A stretch of DNA of 17,835 nucleotides from JAKSCF01 sp028279945 (GCA_028279945.1 JANQMT010000082.1:1-17835); one strand, 5' to 3'; counted from the stretch's first letter, positions 1 to 7,789 are shown. Notes: generated by a model not told the origin, from the sequence alone. Numbers and translations are program-made.

Positions 1-67
1 GACTATAGAATTGTGGCATGGTGTACGATGTAATTTCTCAGAACGGGACTTAACAACTATTTTTTAA
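1..67 (+). other. Possible 3' end of an upstream gene
   Basis: The window begins in sequence that is read on the plus strand toward the terminator at 81-115, so it is probably the tail of a gene lying to the left. Frame 2 is open from the edge to a TAA at 65-67 (21 residues); frame 1 is open only to the TAA at 31-33. I recognise neither tail, so neither the frame nor the product can be assigned. Confidence 0.25.
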
Positions 68-80
68 AAAAATTTTTTTC

Positions 81-115
81 AAAAAAGAGGTGAATTCAAG
101 CACGCCTCTTTTTTT
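81..115 (+). terminator. Intrinsic terminator of the upstream gene
   Basis: A 12-bp stem (81-92 with 103-114, one G-T wobble) with a 10-nt loop and a T run to 115. The A run on the left arm could let it act on the minus strand too. It separates the unseen left-hand gene from the SASP cluster. Confidence 0.8.
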
Positions 116-192
116 ACTGTTTTTACCTTGAATGATTATCATGATTTCAATAAAAAATAATAATAAAACATTTTTAATAAGAGGTGAAAATA

Positions 193-420
193 ATGGCAAA
201 TAATAGACTCGTAGAACCCAATGCAAAGAAAGCTTTAGAACAAATGAAGCTTGAGATTGCAAATGAGTTAGGAACAAATGACATTCCAATTCCTACACAA
301 AAAGGCGAAATGACATCCAGACAATATGGTTTTTATGGAGGCCCTGTTGGAGGTGCTATGACCAAAAAGCTTGTTGAAATGGGAGAACGAGAATTAATGA
401 ATCAAAACAAAAACAAATAA
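193..420 (+). CDS. Alpha/beta-type small acid-soluble spore protein (SASP) 1
   Basis: A 75-residue SASP that would coat and protect forespore DNA and be degraded by the germination protease GPR. The N-terminal half carries the AKKALEQMKLEIANELG block, including the GPR recognition region (K-x-E-I-A-x-E, cleaved after the first E in the family). The C-terminal half carries TSRQ and GGPVGGAMTKKLVEMGE, the DNA-binding helix region. A clostridial-type insert (TNDIPIPTQKG) separates the halves. The ATG at 193 is chosen because a strong AGAGGTG Shine-Dalgarno sits at 180-186; a GTG at 184 lies inside that site and is unlikely to be used. First of three tandem SASP genes, 25 bp ahead of the next. 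Expression in the forespore under sigma-G is expected from the family, but I could not find a convincing sigma-G promoter. Confidence 0.93.
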   Translation: MANNRLVEPNAKKALEQMKLEIANELGTNDIPIPTQKGEMTSRQYGFYGGPVGGAMTKKLVEMGERELMNQNKNK

Positions 421-445
421 TTGGGAAACGTGAGGTGTACAAATA

Positions 446-601
446 ATGAAAGACAAAAATGCTCAAAAAGCGCTTCAAGACATGAAAATGGAAATGGCCA
501 ATGAATTGCTTGCACGAGTGCAAAATGGTGGTAAAATCGGCGGCACTATGACAAAGCGTTTGGTAGAAATGGGAGAAAAATCATTAACTGAAAGAAAGTA
601 A
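446..601 (+). CDS. Short alpha/beta-type SASP 2
   Basis: A 51-residue protein whose start (AQKALQDMKMEMANELL) and end (GGKIGGTMTKRLVEMGE) match the two conserved SASP halves. The middle of the family, between the GPR site and the second helix, is shortened compared with the usual 60-75 residues. The GPR region reads K-M-E-M-A-N-E, with Met in place of the usual Ile/Val/Phe. It has a GAGGTG Shine-Dalgarno (432-437) and lies 25 bp after SASP 1 and 9 bp before SASP 3, so the three are probably one transcription unit ending at the terminator at 793-817. Confidence 0.88.
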   Translation: MKDKNAQKALQDMKMEMANELLARVQNGGKIGGTMTKRLVEMGEKSLTERK

Positions 602-610
602 GGTGAAAAA

Positions 611-763
611 ATGGCTAAAAATAAAAACCGTTCCTATGATTATGGGGAAATACCATCAAGAAACTTAGTAAAAATGGGAGAACAAGCTCTTGTGGATCAA
701 AAGAAAACGGATGAAAAGGAAGAGAAAAATATATTTAAATACGGCATCAATAATTTGAAATAA
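611..763 (+). CDS. SASP-like protein 3 lacking the protease site
   Basis: A 50-residue ORF with an AGGTGA Shine-Dalgarno (601-606) overlapping the stop codon of SASP 2. Residues 9-28 (around YDYGEIPSRNLVKMGEQAL) resemble only the C-terminal DNA-binding half of a SASP, with the xxLVxMGExxL signature. The N-terminal block with the K-x-E-I-A GPR cleavage region is missing, and the C-terminus is a lysine-rich tail. Either a decayed SASP copy or a specialised small spore protein that GPR would not cleave. Tight spacing and a good ribosome site argue that it is translated. Confidence 0.7.
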   Translation: MAKNKNRSYDYGEIPSRNLVKMGEQALVDQKKTDEKEEKNIFKYGINNLK

Positions 764-792
764 AAAATTTTGTTTATACTTTTTTAACATTT

Positions 793-817
793 GCATTGCT
801 TATAGCAATGCTTTTTT
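793..817 (+). terminator. Intrinsic terminator of the SASP cluster
   Basis: A perfect 8-bp stem GCATTGCT/AGCAATGC (793-800 and 804-811) with a 3-nt loop, followed by TTTTTT (812-817). It closes the three-gene SASP unit. Confidence 0.88.
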
Positions 818-878
818 CAGTTTGCCCGGTATGAACATAAGTATTTGTGGTTTTCATTATATGAAAAAATAATTTATG

Positions 879-887
879 TGATACAAT
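879..887 (+). promoter_or_regulatory. Candidate extended -10 promoter for the MFS gene
   Basis: TG-A-TACAAT matches an extended -10 element (TGnTATAAT, one mismatch). No good -35 is present 16-18 bp upstream, as expected for extended -10 promoters. It would give a leader of about 70 nt before the ATG at 964. Confidence 0.35.
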
Positions 888-963
888 GTATTCTAATATG
901 GATAACAATGATTAGTTACTGATTTTACATGATCGGATTGGATACAAAATATAGGAGCGTACA

Positions 964-2235
964 ATGTTAAATAACCCAAAAATCATCAAAACTGACCAAT
1001 TGCATAAGTTTCAATTAAAATGCTTTTTTTCTATGATAATATTATACACTTTTTACTTTTCTGCAAATTATAACTTGAGTACTGCTGCCAAAACCATACA
1101 AGATGAGTTTATGTTTTCAAGCAGTCAATTCGGAATTTTATTTACTGTTTTTACCATTACTTTTGCGTGTGGACATTTCATAGCAGGTTTTTTAGGTGAT
1201 CGATATAGTCCTAAAAAAATGATGATAATCGGAGCATTAGGAGCAGTTTGTTCTAACTTTTTATTTGGATTTTCCAATACTTTATTGATGTTTGGAATAT
1301 TTTGGGGAATGAATGCATTGTTTTTGTCTATGGGCTGGTCCCCCGGATGCAGTATACTTTTTAAGTGGTTCCCTGAAAAACGGTTAGGTTTTTTTATGGG
1401 GATTTATAATGCATTTTCTTTTTTAGGCGGTGTTATCGTCTTTCCTTTAGCAGCATTCTCAATTTCCCGCTGGGGATGGAGAGCAGCATTTTTTATTCCG
1501 CCACTTCTCTTGCTGGCTTGGTTATTAGTATTTGTTATTAATGTAAAAGATAAACCTGAAGATGCCGGATACACAGCTGAGTGGAGAAAAGAAACCGAAT
1601 CAGAACAAATCACAATTACCGGAAAGGACTATCTGAATGTTCTAATGAATCCAACTATGAACTTAATCTATCTAGCGGCTATTTGCAGTCAATTTGTGCG
1701 ATGGGGGTTAGTCAATTGGGTAGTTAAAATATTTTCTGAGCCCATAAATGCCGGTGGATATGGTATGACCCTTGTCTTTTCTGCAACCATTGCATCCTTA
1801 ATACACTGGGGTGGTGCGTTCTTCTCCATATTGCTTGGATATGCATCAGATAAAGTCTTTAAAGGAAAGCGATGGCAGACTATTTTTATAGGATATATTG
1901 CAAGTGCTGTATCGTTATTTCTAATGTTTGTATTAGGAGCTGATATCGTTAATATGCCAGGCGGTGTTGTTTTGCTAGGCGGATTACTTTTAGTAGCCGG
2001 AGGATGTATTCAAGGGTTACAGGCACCAATATTTAATTTGCCCGGAGATATATTAGGAAATAAACTAGGTGGAACAGGAGTCGGTATAACCAACGGATGG
2101 TCTTATATTGGGGCATCTCTGTCAGGCGTTGCATTAGGTAGTTTATTGGACGTATATGGATTCATGAGCGGAATCTTATTAATGGGCATAGTATCGTTAG
2201 TGGGTGCAGGGATTATTCTTTTGGTGAAAAGGTAA
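964..2235 (+). CDS. MFS transporter, organophosphate/anion symporter-like
   Basis: A 423-residue polytopic membrane protein with the hydrophobic pattern of about 12 helices and a short cytoplasmic N-terminus. The MFS motif A is clear between helices 2 and 3 (GFLGDRYSPKK, about residues 75-85), with the degenerate second-half counterpart GYASDKVFKGKR near residue 292. The helix 4-5 region (WGMNALFLSMGWSPGC followed by KWFPEKRLGFFMGIYN) and the KDKPEDAGY segment before the central loop resemble the OPA family (GlpT/UhpT type) and its relatives. That suggests uptake of an organic anion or phosphorylated metabolite, but the substrate cannot be read from sequence. Shine-Dalgarno TAGGAG (952-957) precedes the ATG. 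The U32 gene follows after 113 bp with no terminator between, so co-transcription is possible. Confidence 0.85.
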   Translation: MLNNPKIIKTDQLHKFQLKCFFSMIILYTFYFSANYNLSTAAKTIQDEFMFSSSQFGILFTVFTITFACGHFIAGFLGDRYSPKKMMIIGALGAVCSNFLFGFSNTLLMFGIFWGMNALFLSMGWSPGCSILFKWFPEKRLGFFMGIYNAFSFLGGVIVFPLAAFSISRWGWRAAFFIPPLLLLAWLLVFVINVKDKPEDAGYTAEWRKETESEQITITGKDYLNVLMNPTMNLIYLAAICSQFVRWGLVNWVVKIFSEPINAGGYGMTLVFSATIASLIHWGGAFFSILLGYASDKVFKGKRWQTIFIGYIASAVSLFLMFVLGADIVNMPGGVVLLGGLLLVAGGCIQGLQAPIFNLPGDILGNKLGGTGVGITNGWSYIGASLSGVALGSLLDVYGFMSGILLMGIVSLVGAGIILLVKR

Positions 2236-2325
2236 TAACAAAACATGATAGTATGATGGTGATTGAATTTGTTAAACTAATAGCTGGGAAGTTTTTTTGG
2301 TTGAAAAATATGGAAAGGTGAAGTT

Positions 2326-2352
2326 GTGTTCCGTATAGAACACGAGATATGA
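2326..2352 (+). promoter_or_regulatory. Leader at the U32 start: mini-ORF and hairpin
   Basis: The best Shine-Dalgarno here (AGGTG, 2316-2320) is 28 nt from the U32 ATG, too far for normal use. It is 5 nt from a GTG at 2326 that opens an 8-codon ORF (MFRIEHEI) whose TGA overlaps the ATG at 2349 as ATGA, the classic arrangement for translational coupling. The same bases also form a 6-bp hairpin GTGTTC/GAACAC (2326-2331 and 2338-2343) that could fold out and bring the Shine-Dalgarno within about 10 nt of the ATG. Either way, the spacing needs an explanation. It could also simply be a weakly translated gene. Confidence 0.35.
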
Positions 2353-4784
2353 TAAGAATGGAAAAAAGAGTGGAGCTCCTTTTACCTGTAGGAGGATTAA
2401 AACAATTGGCGGCGGCTGTAGAAAATGGAGCGGATGCAGTATATTTAGGCGGACAGTCCTTTAATGCCAGGCAATATGCCGATAATTTTAGTCATGACAT
2501 GTTAAAAGAAGCGATTGAATATGCACATATAAGAGGCGTTAATGTTTATCTCACAATGAATACACTAATCACTGATCAAGAGCTTCAGAAAGCTTTAAAT
2601 GAGGTGGGCAAGGCTTATACAGCAGGCATTGATGCTCTAATAGTTCAGGACATGGGCTTTGCATATCAAGTTAAGGAATATATTCCGGATTTACACATTC
2701 ATGTCAGTACCCAAGGCAGCATTTATAATTTAGAAGGGGTACAAGTATTAGAGGAGATGAATTTTAATCGGGTGATATTAGCTCGAGAGCTTTCGATACA
2801 AGAAATTAAAGGTATAACGCAACATTCCGGTATGGAAATAGAAGTTTTTGTACATGGAGCGCTTTGTATTGGATATTCAGGGCAATGCTTGCTAAGCAGT
2901 CTTATTGGCGGGAGAAGCGGGAATCGAGGAAAGTGCGCACAACCTTGCCGATTGCCTTATCAAATGACTCAATCACAGGGTAAGCCTGTAACCGAAAAGA
3001 ACTATTTAATGAGTCCTAAAGATTTAGCCTCAGTTAACCTTCTACCCCAACTCATAGAAGCCGGAGTAATATCGCTAAAAGTGGAAGGGCGCATGAAATC
3101 TCCGGAGTATGTAGCGGCTGCAGCAAAGATATATAGAAGGTATTTGGATTTAAGCTTTGAGGAAAAACAAGAGTTTATCAGTGAAGATGACCATAAGATA
3201 TTGATGCAAGTTTTTAATCGTAATGGTTTTACAACCGGATACTTGGAAGAGAAAAAAGGGTATGGGTTAATTTCCAGAGAAAGCCCCAAGCATTGGGGGG
3301 TTTTGGCAGGACAAGTACTGTCCTATAATAAGAAAACTAAGCTTATGAGGGTAAGGCTGTATGAGCCGTTGGCCATTGGTGACGGCGTAGAAGTAAGAAA
3401 TGAATATTTACCGGGAAATATTGTTACCTATATGGAACATAGAGGAAATAAAATTAATGAAGCACAAACCGGAGATATTGTAACCATTGGTGAGATAAAG
3501 GGCCCTGTTTTTGATGGGGATAAAATATATAAAATTACGGATAAAAAACTAAACAAAGAACTGCAAGAATCTTTTACGGGCAATCAACCTATAAAGAAAA
3601 TACCCATTAGTGGTGAATTTATGGGTAAAAAAGGTGAACTTATTCAGCTTATAATCACAGATAATCAAGGCAATAAAGATATTGTTTATAGTGAAAAAAC
3701 AGTAGAGGAAGCCATAAAGAAAGCAGTTACGAAAGAGGATATCATAAAACAACTCAGTAAAACAGGTGCTACGCCCTTTTATTTTAAAGATTGCAAAATA
3801 GAGATTGAAGAAAATAGTGCAATATCTTTATCAGAAATTAATGGATTGCGGCGCAGAGCCTTAGAGCGTTTAGAGGAAATGCGCAAGAATAAATATATAC
3901 AACGTAAAGTACCCGTTATAAAAATTGATTTTAAAGATCATAAAAAGAGGGCTGAGCAAAAAATGTCAATATCCGTTTTTTTATGGACGGGGAATCAATT
4001 GGATGCTGTAGCCAATGAAGCAATCGACAGAATACTTCTTCCTCTTAATCAATGGATGCAAGACGATTTCAGAGAACGTGTTAAAATGTTTAAAAATAAT
4101 AATATTGAAATAATGGTATGGTTACCACCAATAACAAGAGGCAATTACGATCAATGGTTAAGAAATAATAATGAACAAAAGAATTTTGACGGCTTGGATG
4201 GTATTCTAATAGGAAACCTCAGCCATATTAAAACTCTGCAAAATATAGATATCCCTATGTATGGAGATTACTCTCTCAATATTTTTAATTCAAAATCCAT
4301 GAAATTTTTTAAAATGTTAGGCTTATCAGGCGTAACGCTTTCTCCTGAATTAACCTTACAGCAGATAAGAAATATGGAGAGTATGGATATAGGAGTGGAA
4401 GCAGCAGTTTATGGCCGCTTGCCGTTAATGATCAGCGAGCATTGCCCCATAGGAAGTGAAATAGGAAAGAAATCGAAGCAATGCGGGCTTTGCCATCAGC
4501 CATACTTTCTTTCTGACCGAAAAGATAAAAAGTTTCCACTATTATTAGATTCTATGGACTGTAAAAGTACGATCTTAAACGCAGATAAATTATGGGTGCC
4601 TGATCTGATACAGCCGTTATCTGAAGCAGGTGTTTCTACTTTTAGATTGTATTTTTATGATGAAAGCCCTAAAGAAATAGCAAGAAGAATTCAGACCTGT
4701 AAAGATGCATTAAACCATAAATCTTTTAATTTCAAAAGAGGAGAAGGCTTTACGAAAGGACATTATTTTAGAGGTGTAGAATAA
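2349..4784 (+). CDS. U32 family protein with C-terminal DUF3656-type region
   Basis: An 811-residue cytoplasmic protein of the peptidase U32 group. Residues about 8-300 form the TIM-barrel-like domain (LLPVGGLKQLAAAVENGADAVYLGG at the start). The U32 signature EVFVHGALCIGYSGQC lies near 165-180, then GNRGKCAQPCRLPY. A second cysteine set, EHCPIGSEIG...QCGLC, lies near 695-715. Although named peptidases, relatives such as E. coli RlhA (YdcP) and TrhP (YegQ) are prephenate-dependent RNA hydroxylases acting on 23S rRNA and tRNA. The four-cysteine pattern and the length (two-domain clostridial form) make an RNA-hydroxylation or related Fe-S role more likely than proteolysis, but that is inference. 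Starts at 2349 and 2358 are both possible; 2349 is preferred because of its ATGA overlap with the leader ORF. Ends at a bidirectional terminator. Confidence 0.85.
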   Translation: MIRMEKRVELLLPVGGLKQLAAAVENGADAVYLGGQSFNARQYADNFSHDMLKEAIEYAHIRGVNVYLTMNTLITDQELQKALNEVGKAYTAGIDALIVQDMGFAYQVKEYIPDLHIHVSTQGSIYNLEGVQVLEEMNFNRVILARELSIQEIKGITQHSGMEIEVFVHGALCIGYSGQCLLSSLIGGRSGNRGKCAQPCRLPYQMTQSQGKPVTEKNYLMSPKDLASVNLLPQLIEAGVISLKVEGRMKSPEYVAAAAKIYRRYLDLSFEEKQEFISEDDHKILMQVFNRNGFTTGYLEEKKGYGLISRESPKHWGVLAGQVLSYNKKTKLMRVRLYEPLAIGDGVEVRNEYLPGNIVTYMEHRGNKINEAQTGDIVTIGEIKGPVFDGDKIYKITDKKLNKELQESFTGNQPIKKIPISGEFMGKKGELIQLIITDNQGNKDIVYSEKTVEEAIKKAVTKEDIIKQLSKTGATPFYFKDCKIEIEENSAISLSEINGLRRRALERLEEMRKNKYIQRKVPVIKIDFKDHKKRAEQKMSISVFLWTGNQLDAVANEAIDRILLPLNQWMQDDFRERVKMFKNNNIEIMVWLPPITRGNYDQWLRNNNEQKNFDGLDGILIGNLSHIKTLQNIDIPMYGDYSLNIFNSKSMKFFKMLGLSGVTLSPELTLQQIRNMESMDIGVEAAVYGRLPLMISEHCPIGSEIGKKSKQCGLCHQPYFLSDRKDKKFPLLLDSMDCKSTILNADKLWVPDLIQPLSEAGVSTFRLYFYDESPKEIARRIQTCKDALNHKSFNFKRGEGFTKGHYFRGVE

Positions 4785-4792
4785 ATAGTTTG

Positions 4793-4836
4793 AAAAAAAG
4801 CTGTTCATAAAATATTGCTATGAACAGCTTTTTTTT
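4793..4836. terminator. Bidirectional terminator between U32 and the Fe-S operon
   Basis: A long perfect inverted repeat (4793-4809 with 4819-4835) flanked by an A run on one side and a T run on the other, so it works in both directions. It sits between two convergent genes, and its T run overlaps the stop codon of the minus-strand activator gene. Confidence 0.92.
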
Positions 4837-5593
4837 AAAATTTTTTTATTTTTTTCATTCCGATTACAGCAGCACCTATAGCACCTGCATATTGAGCTAA
4901 CTCATGGGTTACAACTTTAAGGCCAAGCTTTTCTTGAAGTTCGAGACTAATGGCATGAGACTGTGCTAATCCACCACTAAAGAATATTGAGCCATCTAGA
5001 GGTAATCTTTTAGCAAAAGCAGCTGTACGTTCACAAATTGAGCTAATGACACCTTTAGCTATAGCATTTGGAGAAATATCTTGTGCCAATAAGCTGATAA
5101 CTTCACTTTCAGCAAAAACAGTACACATGCTGCTGATTTTTATAGGCTGAAAGTTTAATACATAACTGTCCAAATCAGAAAAATCCTGCTGTAAAATCCT
5201 TAGAATGACTTCTACAAAGCGGCCTGTTCCTGCAGCACATTTATCATTCATCAAGAAATCTTTAATGTTTTTATCCCTATCTAACAAAATGACTTTGCTG
5301 TCTTGTCCGCCAATATCTATGACAGCATTTATATCCGGCTGTAAAAAAGCCGCCCCTTTACCATGACAGGTAATTTCAGTGATACGTTTATCTGCTGTTT
5401 CCAACAACTCTCGTCCGTATCCTGTGGTAACTGTATATACCGTGTAATCTTTTTTTAAAGTGTTATAAATATGTCTTATGGTTTGCTTTGGGTTTGCACC
5501 TGTAGGAAAAATAATTTTATCCAATATCTTATTATGATCAAGCAAAACGCCCTTGGTTGTTGAGGAGCCTGAATCAATACCGAGGCTTAACAT
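4835..5593 (-). CDS. ATP-dependent Fe-S activator/reductase (BadF/BcrA/HgdC type)
   Basis: A 252-residue member of the acetate/sugar kinase/Hsp70-fold ATPases that activate 2-hydroxyacyl-CoA dehydratases and double-cubane-cluster proteins. The phosphate-binding loop DSGSSTTKG is at 7-15, DIGGQDSK at 93-100 and SGG at 206-208. Cys119 (NDKCAAGTGRFVE) and Cys157 (SSMCTVFAESEV) match the two cysteines that bind one [4Fe-4S] cluster bridging a homodimer. In the family, ATP hydrolysis drives one electron to very low potential and onto the partner protein. The partner is the gene immediately upstream on the same strand: its TAG and this ATG are separated by a single base, so the two are certainly one operon. 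Length is typical. It ends in the terminator at 4793-4836. Confidence 0.93.
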   Translation of the reverse strand: MLSLGIDSGSSTTKGVLLDHNKILDKIIFPTGANPKQTIRHIYNTLKKDYTVYTVTTGYGRELLETADKRITEITCHGKGAAFLQPDINAVIDIGGQDSKVILLDRDKNIKDFLMNDKCAAGTGRFVEVILRILQQDFSDLDSYVLNFQPIKISSMCTVFAESEVISLLAQDISPNAIAKGVISSICERTAAFAKRLPLDGSIFFSGGLAQSHAISLELQEKLGLKVVTHELAQYAGAIGAAVIGMKKIKKF

Positions 5594-5594
5594 G

Positions 5595-6749
5595 CTACAA
5601 CATCTCTATGAATGCAGTCATTCTAGTATTGAGTTGGCCTATATCGGATGTAGAATAATCGGTTTCAATACTGATATATGGAATTTCTTTTTCTTCATTA
5701 ACGAATTGTTTAACGTTCATCGTCTCAATTGCATAGGTATGACATGCTTGTAAGACGATATCAACAACTGCATCTACTTGATAGGTATCAATAGCTCTAT
5801 CCAATAATTCAAATCTTTTATGATTGGGTGACATACACGAACATCCAATATTAAGATATTTTTTTGCTAAGGCTTCAAATACATCTGGATTTGTTTCATC
5901 AACTAATTCATCAATGGCTTTTGCACCCATACAATTTTCATAGAATACGACAGTAGCACCATTTTCTTCTATAGCCTTAACAACCTTTTCGGTTACACCG
6001 CCGATGGGGCATCCTGTGATTAAGATTCTTGGTTTACTGTCAAGTTTTTGGCCTGAGTAATAATCTTTTTTAATTTTTTCTGTTAATTCCGAAACTTCTT
6101 TTATTGTTTCTTCACGGTCAAACTTAAAAGTACTTCCGTAAAGCACTTTAAGAATATCACTGCCGCTAATTGCTGGAGGATTAAGTTGTCCAAGTTCATA
6201 AAAATCTTTTAAGGCCACTCTTTCTCTATTCTTTAAATGAATTGCTTCTCGAATGCTTTCATCATCGATTGTAGTATCAAATTGAGATTCTAATACCTCC
6301 TTTAGTCTGACAATCTCTTGTTTCCACATATTCAATGAGGCTTCGGTTGTCGGATTATTGGGTAATTGCATAACATGTACGGGTTTATATTCCGCCATTA
6401 ATTCAAACATTTTCTTTTTACCATCACACGTTGTTTCTCCAATGACTATATCGCTAAAATAAAAATAAGGACATTTATCAGTTTTTCCAAAACCATAGCT
6501 TGATTTAATAAGTGGACATAGATTTCGCGGTAAATCCTTTTCAGCCTCTCCGATGGTTTCATCTGATGTTGCACATAGTGAAACTGCGGCAGCGCCCATT
6601 GCTAATGGTAATTCTTGTGGCATAAAGGTGCAAAATGTACCTATCATTGGCCGATTTTCCTCTTTAAATGTCTTGGCTGAGATAAAACCATTTCTTCTAG
6701 CTTCTGAGAATGCTTCAAATATTGAGGGAAGTTCTTTTCGAATATGCAT
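5595..6749 (-). CDS. Double-cubane-cluster / 2-hydroxyacyl-CoA dehydratase D-like protein
   Basis: A 384-residue protein of the 2-hydroxyacyl-CoA dehydratase beta-subunit fold (HgdB/YjiM group). It has ten cysteines: 40, 59, 78, 93, 108, 247, 273, 303, 305 and 336. Key blocks are GTFCTFMPQELPLAMGA, LCPLIKSSYG, DKCPYFYFSD, GETTCDGKKKM and ITGCPIGGVTEK. True hydroxyacyl-CoA dehydratases need two different subunits of this fold, but here only one is present, next to its ATPase activator. That gene layout matches the stand-alone double-cubane cluster proteins (DCCP with DCCP reductase), which carry an [8Fe-9S] cluster and reduce small molecules such as acetylene, hydrazine and azide in vitro; the natural substrate is unknown. 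Start at 6749 is set by a perfect GGAGG five bases upstream. The alternative is a dehydratase half whose partner lies elsewhere. Confidence 0.85.
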   Translation of the reverse strand: MHIRKELPSIFEAFSEARRNGFISAKTFKEENRPMIGTFCTFMPQELPLAMGAAAVSLCATSDETIGEAEKDLPRNLCPLIKSSYGFGKTDKCPYFYFSDIVIGETTCDGKKKMFELMAEYKPVHVMQLPNNPTTEASLNMWKQEIVRLKEVLESQFDTTIDDESIREAIHLKNRERVALKDFYELGQLNPPAISGSDILKVLYGSTFKFDREETIKEVSELTEKIKKDYYSGQKLDSKPRILITGCPIGGVTEKVVKAIEENGATVVFYENCMGAKAIDELVDETNPDVFEALAKKYLNIGCSCMSPNHKRFELLDRAIDTYQVDAVVDIVLQACHTYAIETMNVKQFVNEEKEIPYISIETDYSTSDIGQLNTRMTAFIEML

Positions 6750-6777
6750 ACATGCCTCCTATAATTGTATTGATTTA

Positions 6778-6818
6778 TATGATATATTGTTCTAACATAT
6801 CATAGATTAAATTGACAA
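6778..6818 (-). promoter_or_regulatory. Promoter with overlapping palindrome upstream of the Fe-S operon
   Basis: Read on the minus strand, TTGTCA (complement of 6813-6818) and TTAGAA (complement of 6790-6795) are 17 bp apart, a fair -35 but a weak -10. An interrupted palindrome TATGATAT/ATATCATA (6778-6785 and 6797-6804, 11-bp spacer) is centred on the proposed -10, as a repressor operator would be. A second small inverted repeat AATTG/CAATT (6810-6814, 6821-6825) overlaps the -35. The regulator is not in this window. Confidence 0.4.
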
Positions 6819-6958
6819 TCCAATTAAACTATCTAATGATACAGGAGGAATGTATTAAAAAAATTTATAGATAGATTGAAATAAAAATGCATTTATTATA
6901 TATTTAAAAATAAACGAAATCAAGGTATTCCCACGCTGTATAATGAGTATATGCTTAA

Positions 6959-7789
6959 TTAAAATAAAAAGGGGATGCGGTAATCACTTAATTCGTCTAA
7001 TACCTGGTTCATTAAATCCGGACGATCGGTAATAATCCCATCTGCGTTTAATTTTATTAATGCTTTCATCTCATCCTTATTATTAATGGTCCAAAACTGT
7101 ACACCGATATTACGTTTTTGCAAAGATTCTATATACTTTTTATCTGCAAGACAAAAAAACTTCACCTTTGTTGGTATTTGAACAACTTCATAAGGTGTAT
7201 GCGAGATTAAACCGGAGAGATGAAATAAGTATGCGAAATAATATTTGATACTTTCTTTTCTGGAAGCCCCTGTCATGACTTTCCCACCGGTAATTTTTCT
7301 AAAATAACGTATGGTTTTATAATCAAAGCTGCTGACCATAAGGCGTGGAGGCAGTTTAAAAGCGTCTAGCATTTGTTTTAATACTTTTGAGGCTTTTTCT
7401 CCTAACCGGCCTTTATCTTTCATGTCTAAAATGATAAGATAATGTGAGTACTTTTGTATAATGTCAATAAGTTTTGGAATTTTTATATAAGTCCGCCTAT
7501 AAGGAAAGTTTCCATCCAGGTCTTGAAAGCGGTAAGCAAAATTAAAAATCTTCAGCTCTTCATATGTATAATCTGCTACAGCCCCTTGACCATTACTTGT
7601 TCTATCAATGGCAGCATCATGGTGTGCAACTAAAACACCGTCTTTAGTCAGGCGAACATCAATTTCCAATGCATCTACCCCAAGTGCCGCGGAACCGTCA
7701 AATGCAGGCATTGTGTTTTCAGGAAACAATTGTTTAGACCCGCCGTGAGCAATAATCAGGGGCTTGCATAAATGATCTAAAGTTCTCAT
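6959..7789 (-). CDS. Glycerophosphodiester phosphodiesterase family protein
   Basis: A 276-residue protein without a signal peptide, probably cytoplasmic, of the TIM-barrel family that hydrolyses glycerophosphodiesters to glycerol-3-phosphate and an alcohol. Family motifs are present: PENT (23-26), EIDVRLTKDG (42-51, with the metal ligands E42 and D44), HD at 57-58 then DRTSNGQG, and the C-terminal WTINNKDEM...ADGIITDRPDLM. The first motif is unusual: the family nearly always has H-R at the first catalytic histidine, but here it reads A-H15-G-G. Start is supported by AGGTGAAG two bases ahead of the ATG. A weak promoter-like TTTACA-17-TACCAT may lie upstream. The MFS gene at 964 resembles glycerol-phosphate carriers, but it is distant and on the other strand. 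Confidence 0.9.
   Translation of the reverse strand: MRTLDHLCKPLIIAHGGSKQLFPENTMPAFDGSAALGVDALEIDVRLTKDGVLVAHHDAAIDRTSNGQGAVADYTYEELKIFNFAYRFQDLDGNFPYRRTYIKIPKLIDIIQKYSHYLIILDMKDKGRLGEKASKVLKQMLDAFKLPPRLMVSSFDYKTIRYFRKITGGKVMTGASRKESIKYYFAYLFHLSGLISHTPYEVVQIPTKVKFFCLADKKYIESLQKRNIGVQFWTINNKDEMKALIKLNADGIITDRPDLMNQVLDELSDYRIPFLF

Noticed and set aside
128..177. Sigma-G promoter ahead of the SASP genes
   Set aside because: A CATTTTTA -10-like element exists at 169-176 but no GnATR-type -35 lies 17-18 bp upstream; the region is too AT-rich to call.
5553..5753. Plus-strand ORF across the junction of the Fe-S operon
   Set aside because: It is antisense to two confidently identified genes and encodes no recognisable sequence.
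6842..6856. Plus-strand Shine-Dalgarno-like AGGAGG followed by ATG
   Set aside because: The ATG is one base from the G run and the frame stops after two codons (ATG TAT TAA).
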